Assembly: GCA_031263435.1 (NCBI GenBank)
Contig: JAISFT010000263.1
Span: forward strand, 1 to 10,197
Reading direction: 5' to 3'
Length of the DNA: 10,197 bases
DNA from: Treponema sp.
Lineage (GTDB): Bacteria; Spirochaetota; Spirochaetia; Treponematales; Breznakiellaceae
The position numbers and the translations under genes were made by a program. This document shows, piece after piece, positions 1 to 6,400 of this stretch. The stretch's first letter is position 1. Each line of letters starts with the position of its first letter. The notes beneath the pieces are model-generated. The model saw nothing but the letters and a program-made list of their open reading frames with translations. It was not told where the DNA came from and searched no databases.

Positions 1-359
1 CCGGTAAACAGAACAGCCGGTCCGCCGGAAGAACCGGGCAGTTGCCGGGGCAGCGCCGCCCGGGCCGCGGCCTCCCCATCCGCCGGAACAGTAATCACAA
101 TAAGGTCAATTTCATCAAACCCGGCAAAGGCCGAAACCGCCGCACCCAGTACCGTCAGGGGCCTTCCCTCGCCGTCACGCAAGCCCGGCCCCAGGGGCAG
201 GTACTCCTTCTTGACCGGCGCCCCCAGCGGCCCCCCTGCCAGCGCCCCCACCGGAGCATCCGGCACATTCGGAACATCCAACGTATCCGGAATATCCGGC
301 GCGGGCCGCATCCTGGTGGAAGAACCCGCGGCGGTAATTATCACCGCAAAGCGCCGCAA
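1..359 (-). CDS. ispD: 2-C-methyl-D-erythritol 4-phosphate cytidylyltransferase, N-terminal part (runs off left edge)
   Basis: IspD transfers CMP from CTP to 2-C-methyl-D-erythritol 4-phosphate, the third step of the cytosolic MEP route to isoprenoid precursors. About 119 codons are present. Residues 5-17 read AVIITAAGSSTRM, the nucleotide-binding N-terminal signature (AAGxGxRM). KKEYLPLG at 50-57 corresponds to the conserved PKQYL segment with its catalytic lysine, and FDEIDLIVITVP at 81-92 is the next beta strand of the Rossmann-like fold. Between RM and KKEYL lie roughly 28 extra residues rich in Pro, Asp, Ala and Gly, where the E. coli enzyme has only about six. The start is taken as TTG at 359 because AAGGG sits 6 nt upstream; a CTG at 365 and a GTG at 344 are alternatives. 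It follows carD with a 9-nt gap, so co-transcription is likely. The carD-ispD-ispF order is also known from mycobacteria, and some treponemes have fused ispDF; whether this is a fusion cannot be seen. Confidence 0.88.
   Translation of the reverse strand, partial: MRRFAVIITAAGSSTRMRPAPDIPDTLDVPNVPDAPVGALAGGPLGAPVKKEYLPLGPGLRDGEGRPLTVLGAAVSAFAGFDEIDLIVITVPADGEAAARAALPRQLPGSSGGPAVLFT
216..308 (-). repeat. Low-complexity in-frame insertion within ispD
   Basis: On the minus strand this stretch repeats CCGGAT/CCGGTG-like hexamers and GGGGGCGCTGG-like units. It encodes PDIPDTLDVPNVPDAP followed by a Gly/Ala/Leu-rich run. It lies exactly between two conserved IspD motifs, where the family normally has a short loop, so it looks like a tandem-duplication insertion that kept the frame. 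Confidence 0.6.
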
Positions 360-365
360 CCGCAG

Positions 366-370
366 CCCTT
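366..370 (-). promoter_or_regulatory. Ribosome binding site for ispD overlapping the carD stop
   Basis: The minus strand reads TAAGGG here. The TAA is the carD stop and AAGGG forms a Shine-Dalgarno core 6 nt before TTG at 359. This favours the TTG as the ispD start and suggests translational coupling to carD. Confidence 0.5.
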
Positions 371-866
371 AGCGGGACTCAAGGCGGGTAAAGATCATGT
401 GTTCCACCTCTTCCCGGGGCTTTTTAAGGGAATAGGAAACCTCATCCTCCAGCAGCTTAAGGGCCGAATCGTAAAGCTTCCGCTCCAGAATAGGCAGCTC
501 CTTCACCTTGCTGCGGTGGTACAGAGTCCTGACAATAGTGGCAATATCGGAGACACTCCCCTTTTTCAGCAGGTCCAGATTCTTGTTGTACCGTTCCTTC
601 CAGTCCGATGTAATAGGCTCAAAATCCTCGCCAATAAGCTCCAGCGCCCTCTGGGCCTCCTTGGAAGGAACAATCGGGCGGATCCCCAGCCCCTCCGCCT
701 TGTCCACCGGCACCATAATCGTCATATCCGTTACTTCAAGGTAAATCGTGTAATAAAGGACCTTCTCGTTTTTAAAATCTTTTTCCTGGATATCCGTAAT
801 AACGCCGACACCCTGACTGGGATACACCACCTTCTGATGCACCTGAAAACCCTTGGCTTTGCTCAT
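369..866 (-). CDS. carD: CarD/CdnL-family RNA polymerase-binding transcription regulator
   Basis: CarD-family proteins bind the RNA polymerase beta subunit and stabilise the open promoter complex, influencing rRNA and growth-related transcription. The 165-residue product has the length of mycobacterial CarD (about 162). Residues 7-65 form the Tudor-like polymerase-interaction domain: FQVHQKVVYPSQGVGVI, then a beta-rich YYTIYLEV and the MVPVDKAEGLGIRPI segment. Residues 70-165 are the helical DNA-binding half and contain SDWKERYNKN, with Trp89 matching the conserved tryptophan that wedges into the upstream edge of the -10 region. It also shows the family's RTLYHRSK and LPILERKLYDSA helices. 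The ATG at 866 is the only sensible start because the conserved domain begins six residues later. No strong Shine-Dalgarno is visible (GGTAG at about -9). It is the first gene of a minus-strand unit with ispD, and the spacer to its right is repeat-rich. Confidence 0.95.
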   Translation of the reverse strand: MSKAKGFQVHQKVVYPSQGVGVITDIQEKDFKNEKVLYYTIYLEVTDMTIMVPVDKAEGLGIRPIVPSKEAQRALELIGEDFEPITSDWKERYNKNLDLLKKGSVSDIATIVRTLYHRSKVKELPILERKLYDSALKLLEDEVSYSLKKPREEVEHMIFTRLESR

Positions 867-875
867 ATATCTACC

Positions 876-904
876 ACTATAGCAAAAATTCCGGGAATCG
901 TCTA
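876..904 (-). promoter_or_regulatory. Candidate sigma-70 promoter for carD-ispD
   Basis: On the minus strand TAGACG (899-904) is followed after 17 nt by TATAGT (876-881), giving 4/6 and 5/6 matches to consensus. The -10 box ends only 9 nt before the carD ATG, so the leader would be just a few bases long. That fits the lack of a good ribosome binding site but also lowers confidence. Confidence 0.3.
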
Positions 905-982
905 TGTCAGGTAGCGCCCCGAAAAGGTGACTGACACCATTTAGAAGGGGGGGCCCGCTACCACGGACAAACCCTCCGCAGC

Positions 983-1016
983 CGGGACCAAAAACCCCTC
1001 AGGGTTTTTGGTCCCG
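983..1016. repeat. 15-bp perfect hairpin
   Basis: GGGACCAAAAACCC (984-997) pairs with GGGTTTTTGGTCCC (1002-1015) around a CTCA loop, with C983-G1016 extending the stem. There is no T-run on either side, and it lies between divergent genes, so it does not look like an ordinary terminator. Confidence 0.75.
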
Positions 1017-1067
1017 CGCCCCCGCTGGCCCCCCCTCCGCTCCATAAAAACCCTGCTTGTTCCTCCG

Positions 1068-1376
1068 TCATGGAGTTTGGGTCAAGGGCCTATAGGCCCA
1101 TGACCCAAACTCACAAAACAAAAAAACGCCCGGGTTTTTAGTTCCGCTTACCCCCCTAATTTGGTGCCTGGCACCATATCTTTCCCTTGTTGTTGATTGA
1201 GGGAATGCAAAGGCGATACCTCGGGAAAAAGCGCCGCTTTGCCAAGGCCAAATGGCTTCGCCATTTGGCCCGCGCGCGCCCAAATTTTTTAAAAAATCTG
1301 CGTACTGTTTAATAGCTGTGCGGCGGAGTTCTTCATTTTTCGCAATTTTTTTCGCCAATTTTGAATCACCATGCAT
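1068..1376 (-). CDS. Possible small protein gene or truncated gene remnant
   Basis: I do not recognise this frame. An ATG at 1376 has GAGGGG 5 nt upstream on the minus strand. The first 35 or so residues look like real protein: a lysine/glutamate-rich helix (DSKLAKKIAKNEELRRTA, then IKQYADFLKNLG) with ordinary codons. The next part, GPNGEAIW, is encoded by the palindrome at 1246-1270. From about 1178 the frame enters the proposed palindromic element, where it becomes low-complexity, and it ends at 1068 within the long palindrome. A small gene or gene fragment whose 3' end was replaced by the element would explain this; a chance ORF is equally possible. Its start is only 20 bp from the divergent recQ start, so the two would have to share or overlap promoters. 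Confidence 0.25.
   Translation of the reverse strand: MHGDSKLAKKIAKNEELRRTAIKQYADFLKNLGARGPNGEAIWPWQSGAFSRGIAFAFPQSTTRERYGARHQIRGVSGTKNPGVFLFCEFGSWAYRPLTQTP
1073..1112. repeat. Long nested palindrome (12-bp outer stem, self-complementary centre)
   Basis: GAGTTTGGGTCA (1073-1084) pairs with TGACCCAAACTC (1101-1112). After one A/A mismatch the centre GGGCCTATAGGCCC (1086-1099) is itself a 14-nt palindrome. AAAAACCC at 1046-1053 and GGGTTTTT at 1132-1139 can close an outer stem around it. The arm GGAGTTTGGG recurs in the hairpin at 8498-8524. Confidence 0.75.
1246..1270. repeat. 11-bp perfect hairpin with TTC loop
   Basis: GGCCAAATGGC (1246-1256) pairs with GCCATTTGGCC (1260-1270) around TTC, immediately followed by a CGCGCGCG run. 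It lies about 127 bp upstream of the recQ start. No T-run follows. Confidence 0.75.
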
Positions 1377-1396
1377 GGCCGCCCCTCTATATAGGT

Positions 1397-3082
1397 ATGG
1401 AATCAAAAAGATTTACCGGGGATACCGGGACCCCTGACGCCGGGAATATCCCGCCGGGGGAGCCGGATTTTAGCGCCGATCCCCTGGGGGACAAGGTTAG
1501 GGAACTCTTTGGCCTGTCCTACCTTTTCCCCTACCAGCGGCTGGTGATCAGCAATATCCTGGAAGCCGCCGCCCCCGCGGAGGACGACCGGGAAGATTCG
1601 GGCCGCCAGATTGTGATCCTCCCCACCGGCGCGGGAAAGTCCCTGTGTTTCCAGCTTCCCGCCATGCTGCTCGACGGTCCTACCCTGGTCCTCTACCCCA
1701 TCCTCTCCCTGATGGCGGACCAGGAACGGCGGCTCCGGGAACGGGGCTTTGAACCGGTGCTTCTGCGGGGGGGCCAGGCCCCGGAGGAACGGGAGGCAAT
1801 TTGGGAAAAGATCCGGTCCGGGAAGAGCCGCTTTATCATTGCCAACCCGGAGGTCCTGCTGAGTCCCAGGATGATAGCCGTCCTGGGGGGGCTGGGCATT
1901 GCCCATGTTGTGATTGACGAGGCCCACTGCGTAAGCGAATGGGGCGAAAGTTTCCGGCCCGCCTATCTGCGGATAGGGGAGATTATCACCGCCTGCTTTC
2001 CCGGCGGTACTGGTGGTACCGATGCCACCGGTGGCACCGGCGGTGTGGGCGGTGCGGGCAGTACCGACAAGGCCGGCGAAACAGGGAAAAGCCCGGCGCC
2101 GAAGGGCCGCCGGCCCCTGGTTACCGCTTTTACCGCCACCGCCAGCGCCCCGGTACTGGAAAAGATACAGACCTATGTTTTCGGCGGCCGGGGGGCCCAC
2201 CGGATCATCGGGAACCCGGACCGCAGCAACATCAGCTATGCCGCCCGGGGCTGCATACTCAGGAACCTGGCCGTGCGGGATCTTATCGTCCGCAATGAAC
2301 TGCCGGCCATCGTGTTCTGTTCTACCCGGGGCGGTACGGAAAGGCTGGCCCGGTATCTGCGGGAAAGTTTTGCCGGCGGCCCCCTGGGAAGGGAGATCCG
2401 GTTTTACCATGCCGGCCTTGCCCGGGAGGAGAAGACCGCGGTGGAGCAGTGGTTTTTCGGCAACCCCCGGGCCGTGCTCACGGCAACCTGCGCCTACGGC
2501 ATGGGAGTCGATAAGGCGGATATCCGTACCGTCATCCACCGGGACTGCCCCCCCTCGGTTGAAGCCTATCTGCAGGAATCGGGCCGGGCCGGGCGGGACG
2601 GTAAAACTTCCCGGGCCTATCTGCTCTGGGGGCCTGCGGATCGACGGCAGGCGGAACGGGCAAAGGACGAAAGGGCGGGGCGGCGGATACAGAATCTTCT
2701 GGACTATGCCCGGAATACCACCGGCTGCCGCCGGGAAGCCCTGCTTTCCCTGCTGGATTACCAGGGGGACGGGGAAAAGCCGCCGGAAAACTGCTGCGAT
2801 GTCTGCGAAGGTACGGCCCGGCCGGAACTGCGGGAAGAGGCGGGACTCCTGCAATTCTTCCGGCAGAACAGACGGGCCTACAGCCTGGAAGAGGCCGCGG
2901 TCCGTTTGGAGGGCCTGGAACAATTCGGCTGGTCCGCGGGGGAGGCAAAAGTGGCGCTGGAAACATTGATCGCCCTGGGGAGGCTGCGGATCAGCAAAAG
3001 CCCGCTGTGGAAGGGGAAGATTATTCCTCCGTCAGACCCAGATCATCATCTTCCGAAGTCTCCACATCGGGTTCCCCGGTAG
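1397..3082 (+). CDS. recQ: RecQ-family ATP-dependent DNA helicase
   Basis: RecQ helicases unwind DNA 3'-5' in recombination and repair. From ATG 1397 (561 aa) the motifs run in order: LPTGAGKSLCFQLPA (Walker A, 76-89), IDEAHCVSEWGESFRPAYL (DEAH and aromatic loop, 173-191), VTAFTATAS (motif III, 242-250), PAIVFCSTRGG (303-313), ATCAYGMGVDKADIR (363-377) and QESGRAGRDG (motif VI with arginine finger, 393-402). C444, C466, C467 and C470 form the zinc-binding subdomain, followed by a short winged-helix-like region; no HRDC domain is evident. Two oddities stand out. A Gly/Thr-rich insertion of about 35 residues separates the DEAH box from motif III, and the usual QWGHDFR aromatic loop reads EWGESFR, losing the histidine. 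An in-frame TTG at 1361 would add 12 unlikely residues. No convincing Shine-Dalgarno precedes the ATG. The last 20 codons overlap the convergent small gene. It could be a RecQ-like paralogue rather than the orthologue of E. coli RecQ. Confidence 0.88.
   Translation: MESKRFTGDTGTPDAGNIPPGEPDFSADPLGDKVRELFGLSYLFPYQRLVISNILEAAAPAEDDREDSGRQIVILPTGAGKSLCFQLPAMLLDGPTLVLYPILSLMADQERRLRERGFEPVLLRGGQAPEEREAIWEKIRSGKSRFIIANPEVLLSPRMIAVLGGLGIAHVVIDEAHCVSEWGESFRPAYLRIGEIITACFPGGTGGTDATGGTGGVGGAGSTDKAGETGKSPAPKGRRPLVTAFTATASAPVLEKIQTYVFGGRGAHRIIGNPDRSNISYAARGCILRNLAVRDLIVRNELPAIVFCSTRGGTERLARYLRESFAGGPLGREIRFYHAGLAREEKTAVEQWFFGNPRAVLTATCAYGMGVDKADIRTVIHRDCPPSVEAYLQESGRAGRDGKTSRAYLLWGPADRRQAERAKDERAGRRIQNLLDYARNTTGCRREALLSLLDYQGDGEKPPENCCDVCEGTARPELREEAGLLQFFRQNRRAYSLEEAAVRLEGLEQFGWSAGEAKVALETLIALGRLRISKSPLWKGKIIPPSDPDHHLPKSPHRVPR
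2003..2107 (+). repeat. Gly/Thr-rich low-complexity insertion inside recQ
   Basis: Degenerate GGT-ACC and GGC-GGT codon repeats encode GGTGGTDATGGTGGVGGAG and then a charged tail, STDKAGETGKSPAPKG. They lie between the DEAH loop and motif III, where RecQ proteins normally have only a short connection. The frame is preserved. Confidence 0.7.
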
Positions 3083-3260
3083 GGGCAGGACCCTTTTTGG
3101 GCTTGATCACTGCCGTGGTCCGGGCCACCGAGCCGGGCCGTTTATGGGTCCGGGCCGCGTGGGAGACCAAAAAGAAGTACAGGATCAGCACGCCGGTAAC
3201 GGCCAGGACCTGCCAGGACATAATCACCTGGATCAGGACATCCATAAGCTCCTTGGACAT
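3021..3260 (-). CDS. Small single-pass membrane protein, unknown function
   Basis: I do not recognise this 79-residue protein. Residues 9-33 form one strongly hydrophobic segment (centre WQVLAVTGVLILYFFLV). A basic stretch follows (HAARTHKRP, with further K/R to residue 56), then an acidic tail (ETSEDDDLGLTEE). By the positive-inside rule the tail should be cytoplasmic and the N-terminus outside. A well-formed membrane segment with a charged tail makes a chance ORF unlikely. ATG 3260 is the only ATG before the hydrophobic part; the Shine-Dalgarno is poor (AAAGAT just upstream). Its last 62 bp overlap the 3' end of recQ tail-to-tail. It is transcribed divergently from the large lipoprotein gene, sharing the 218-bp region 3261-3478. 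Confidence 0.6.
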   Translation of the reverse strand: MSKELMDVLIQVIMSWQVLAVTGVLILYFFLVSHAARTHKRPGSVARTTAVIKPKKGPAPTGEPDVETSEDDDLGLTEE

Positions 3261-3332
3261 ATCTTTATTTTCGGCTAATTCAGGGCAATTCCAAAATAAA
3301 TCCTAAGGCCCTGATTTTTGGATTTAATTTTC

Positions 3333-3378
3333 TTGACTTTTCAGCCGTGCTTTACTAAGCTAAAATTCTTCGTACTAT
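3333..3378 (+). promoter_or_regulatory. Candidate promoter region for the large lipoprotein gene
   Basis: Two overlapping possibilities exist. TTTACT (3351-3356) with TACTAT (3373-3378) at 16-nt spacing matches consensus 4/6 and 4/6. TTGACT (3333-3338) has an excellent -35 but its best-spaced -10 is only TAAGCT. Either would give a leader of about 90-115 nt. The surrounding 3261-3380 is AT-rich compared with the flanking genes, as expected for a promoter. Confidence 0.35.
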
Positions 3379-3427
3379 ATTTTTTCATTTGAAAAGCCGA
3401 ACAGTACGACAAACACCCACGCAGATG

Positions 3428-3453
3428 ATAAATCCGCTTATGGATTTATTTTT
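3428..3453 (+). promoter_or_regulatory. AT-rich hairpin with T-run in the lipoprotein leader
   Basis: ATAAATCC (3428-3435) pairs perfectly with GGATTTAT (3442-3449) around GCTTAT and is followed by TTTT. The shape resembles an attenuator or weak terminator placed 25 nt before the start codon, but the stem has only two G-C pairs and would be unstable. Confidence 0.3.
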
Positions 3454-3466
3454 GGGCTGTTATTAC

Positions 3467-3472
3467 GAGGAG
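3467..3472 (+). promoter_or_regulatory. Strong ribosome binding site that fixes the lipoprotein start
   Basis: GAGGAG lies 6 nt upstream of ATG 3479. An in-frame ATG at 3389 would add 30 residues ahead of the signal peptide and has no comparable site, so 3479 is chosen. Confidence 0.8.
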
Positions 3473-3478
3473 TTTGTG

Positions 3479-6400
3479 ATGGACGTGAAAAACAATTCAA
3501 AAAACAGGAAAAAAATCCCGGCCCTTTTTTTATGCGCCGGCCTGTTCCTGTCATCCTGCCTTAATCCCATAGGTTTTTTACCCGATCTGATGGCCAGCCT
3601 CGGCCTTGATATCAGTACGGATAAGCCCGGAACCATCTCGGACCCGGATAATCCCGTCATCTACCCCGGTGCAAATTCTGGCGTTATTGTCTTCAAAAAT
3701 CTCAGCGGCGGCGTCAAGGCCATACATGCGGATTTTCATATCACCGGCACCGACAACCGTGATGCCAAGGTGGATTATATTATTTCCCTGGAATCCGGCC
3801 AGGAGCGTTCCCTGGTTTTGAATCCCTCGGGTCCGGCCTCCGCCCCGCAGCCCTATAATATCGCTATAACCTGGCAGGGGGGACAAAAAAATATCGGCAA
3901 GTTCCTTATGGCCGGCAGGGCGGAATACGTTTATTTCTATTTTAATAAAAATACTACGAATTACGATGCAAGCGGTGAATCCGATGAAGTTTACGGCAAT
4001 ATAGACCTGAATAATTATCTGGATATCGAAAATGACCGGGAAAACAACGATGATGACAGCCAGAACAAACCCAAGGAGGGAGATGTTTCCCGGGACGACA
4101 ACCCCCGGTATAAGCTGCCCCCGACCATGCGGGAAAACTACGGCATCGTTCTGGTCCACAACATCAGCGGGAGCATGCCCCTTTTGAAGCTGGTTTTTGA
4201 TCATACCGTATCCGGCGTCCACTGGGAAATGAACCCCGGCCCGGATTCGGGAAACCTTAAATCCATCATCCTCCGCCCCGGTTTGTGGAATGTTCGTTCT
4301 ATCTGGATAGATCCCAATGATCCCGGCTGTGCGGACGGGGTCATAAAAGATTTTACCGTGGTCAAAGCGGGAAACCTCAATAAATTAAACCACCTTTACT
4401 TCTACAAGGGTTTGGATGGCAAGTGGCATCTTACCGCTGAGGAAAATAACAGCCTTTGGAATCCCCAGCCCGATGCTACCGATTACCATGCCGGCGGCCA
4501 TACCGGCGGCGGGCCCGGTACCGCCGAGGGGGACTCCCCCGGCGCCCTGACCGATGGAAACCGTAATACCCTGGGTCTTATGATCCTGAAAAATTTGTCC
4601 AGGGACCACGCCCTTACCGGCGCCTCTCTGGTGAAGCAGAGCGGAGCCATAACCTGGTCCATGAATCCGGGGCCCGGCGTCAACGATCAAAAATCCATTC
4701 TGCTGAGCCCGGGGGACTGGACCGTTACGGCATCCTATAATAAGCCGACGGTAACTACACCGGGGAAAACCGTAACGATTATTCCCGGCCAGGTTTCGTA
4801 CATGTATTTCTACAAGACCAATACCGGCGATTATGCCTTAAGCCCCGACTGGCCGCCGAATCCCAACGACGCGGCCAAAGACAACACGAATCCCAACAGT
4901 ATTATTGGTGATAACGAAGGCTGGCTTAACGTTCTTAACAAATCCAGTACCTCTATCATAGACCGGGTCCAGTACAACAACGCGGGAATCTGGATCGATA
5001 TTGCCATCCCCGGCCCTACCGGTACTATTGCACCGCAGGACGAAAGCGATCCGGACCTGGCGGTTCCAAAAGGCGCCTGGTCCTTCCGTTTCAAGGTTGT
5101 TACCAAACAGACCTACAGCCGCGCGGTATCCAGGACTATCCTGGCCGGTCAAACGGTCAACATTACCTATACCGATGCCCTGGATTCCGATGATCCTCCC
5201 AATGGTTTCGGCACCCTTAAGGTTGTCAACGATTCCAGTTCCTCGGTATACCGGGTTACCCACGCCAACCTGACCAAGGGCGGCCCCGAAACACAGGTAA
5301 ATCTGAACATTCCCCAGGGTCAGTACCAGTCCATTGTTCTGGAGGCCCCCTCCGGCACCGGCGCCCGCTACACGTATACGGTAAAGTGTTATATTTCCAG
5401 CGGCGGAGCGGTCCGTTATGTCCAGGAACAGGTGAACATCGAGAATCAGAAGATTAGCACTATTACTATTACCAACGATATGACCGCTGTTACCGAACTG
5501 GGAAACGACGGCAAGGGACATATACGGGTCTACAACAACTACGATAATTATGCGGTCCGTAATGCGGCAAAAACCCTGCGCCCCACTCTTCCCGTCAAGT
5601 TTTTCAAGGTGGGCCTTAGAGGTATTGATGCCAACACAAAGGGCCATGACGTGGTGGACGGCGGCACCATTCCGGACGACAAGCTGGCAGCAGGGCATCT
5701 TAACCTGCGGACCGGAAGTTTTACCCAGCTTGACGTAGACCATGAAGGACTGTACGAACTCTGGATTCTTTGGGGGAACACCATTGCCGATGATTCAAAA
5801 TCCCTCTACCTGGTCAATTACGGGACCTACAGCATCTCCAAAAATACCCTGCGGGATATTCATGTGGATTTTTACAGTCTGAACACCGCGGAATCTTCCG
5901 CGGTTACCATGAGGATTACCCATGTAGGTTATCCCGCGGCCGCGGGTATTGCCCAGGTTCAAATATGGTACGCGGGGGACGACCCCCACTACGGTGTTCC
6001 GGGGAAGGGACGAATCCCGGCCCATTCCAACGGCCCCACCAATGACACCTATATTGTGTATAAAAACAACGACATCCTCTATGCGGGGGATTACCGGGAA
6101 TGGAAGCTGGTGCCCGGCAAGAAGTACTGGGCCCGGGTCCACTGGCCGCTGTGGAACAACTGGGTAGGGACCGGCGGCTTTAACCAGGACTTTACGCTGG
6201 TAGAGCTTGCCGCCAATGCCACCACCGGGAATTTGCAGTTTGTATTTGACGACCACAACGATCAGCTTAAGTTTTTCAGCGATCAGGCGGCGGGAATCAA
6301 GATTAATACCATATCGGCGGCCGCAACCCTGATGTACCGGCCCGCGGCCGCAGCGCCGGCCAACAGACGCGCCCCGCATAATTACTACGGGTTAAAATCG

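Larger units (their letters stand above)
926..1175. mobile_element. Possible small non-autonomous palindromic element (MITE/REP-like)
   Basis: The left end reads GGTGACTGACACC (926-938), then ATTTAGAA and seven Gs. The right end, read on the minus strand, is GGTGCCAGGCACC (1163-1175), then AAATTAG and six Gs (down to 1151). The two ends therefore form imperfect terminal inverted repeats of about 25-28 nt facing inward around 250 bp. Inside are two long perfect hairpins and four copies of AAAAACCC/GGGTTTTT arranged as inverted pairs. No transposase is encoded and no clear target-site duplication is seen. GGTGCCTGGCACC-type palindromes are, from memory, common near REP-associated tyrosine transposase genes, so mobilisation in trans is conceivable. 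It occupies about half of the 530-bp carD-recQ spacer. Confidence 0.4.

Noticed and set aside
42..914. Long plus-strand open frame (290 codons) across the carD and ispD region
   Set aside because: It is the antisense shadow of two genes with clear conserved motifs on the minus strand; its product is Arg/Pro/Gln-rich with no recognisable motif.
984..1015. Rho-independent terminator
   Set aside because: A good stem, but no T-run on either strand, and it lies between divergent genes where no transcript should end.
1361..1396. Upstream TTG start for recQ
   Set aside because: The added residues (HHAWPPLYIG) look like translated spacer, there is no Shine-Dalgarno, and ATG 1397 is in frame just before the protein-like sequence.
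1403..2923. Minus-strand open frame of 506 codons
   Set aside because: Lies entirely antisense to the recQ gene, whose helicase motifs are all in the plus frame. It is a by-product of high GC content.
3389..3478. Earlier ATG for the giant lipoprotein
   Set aside because: It would place 30 residues before the signal peptide; ATG 3479 has a strong GAGGAG at correct spacing and gives a proper lipoprotein signal.
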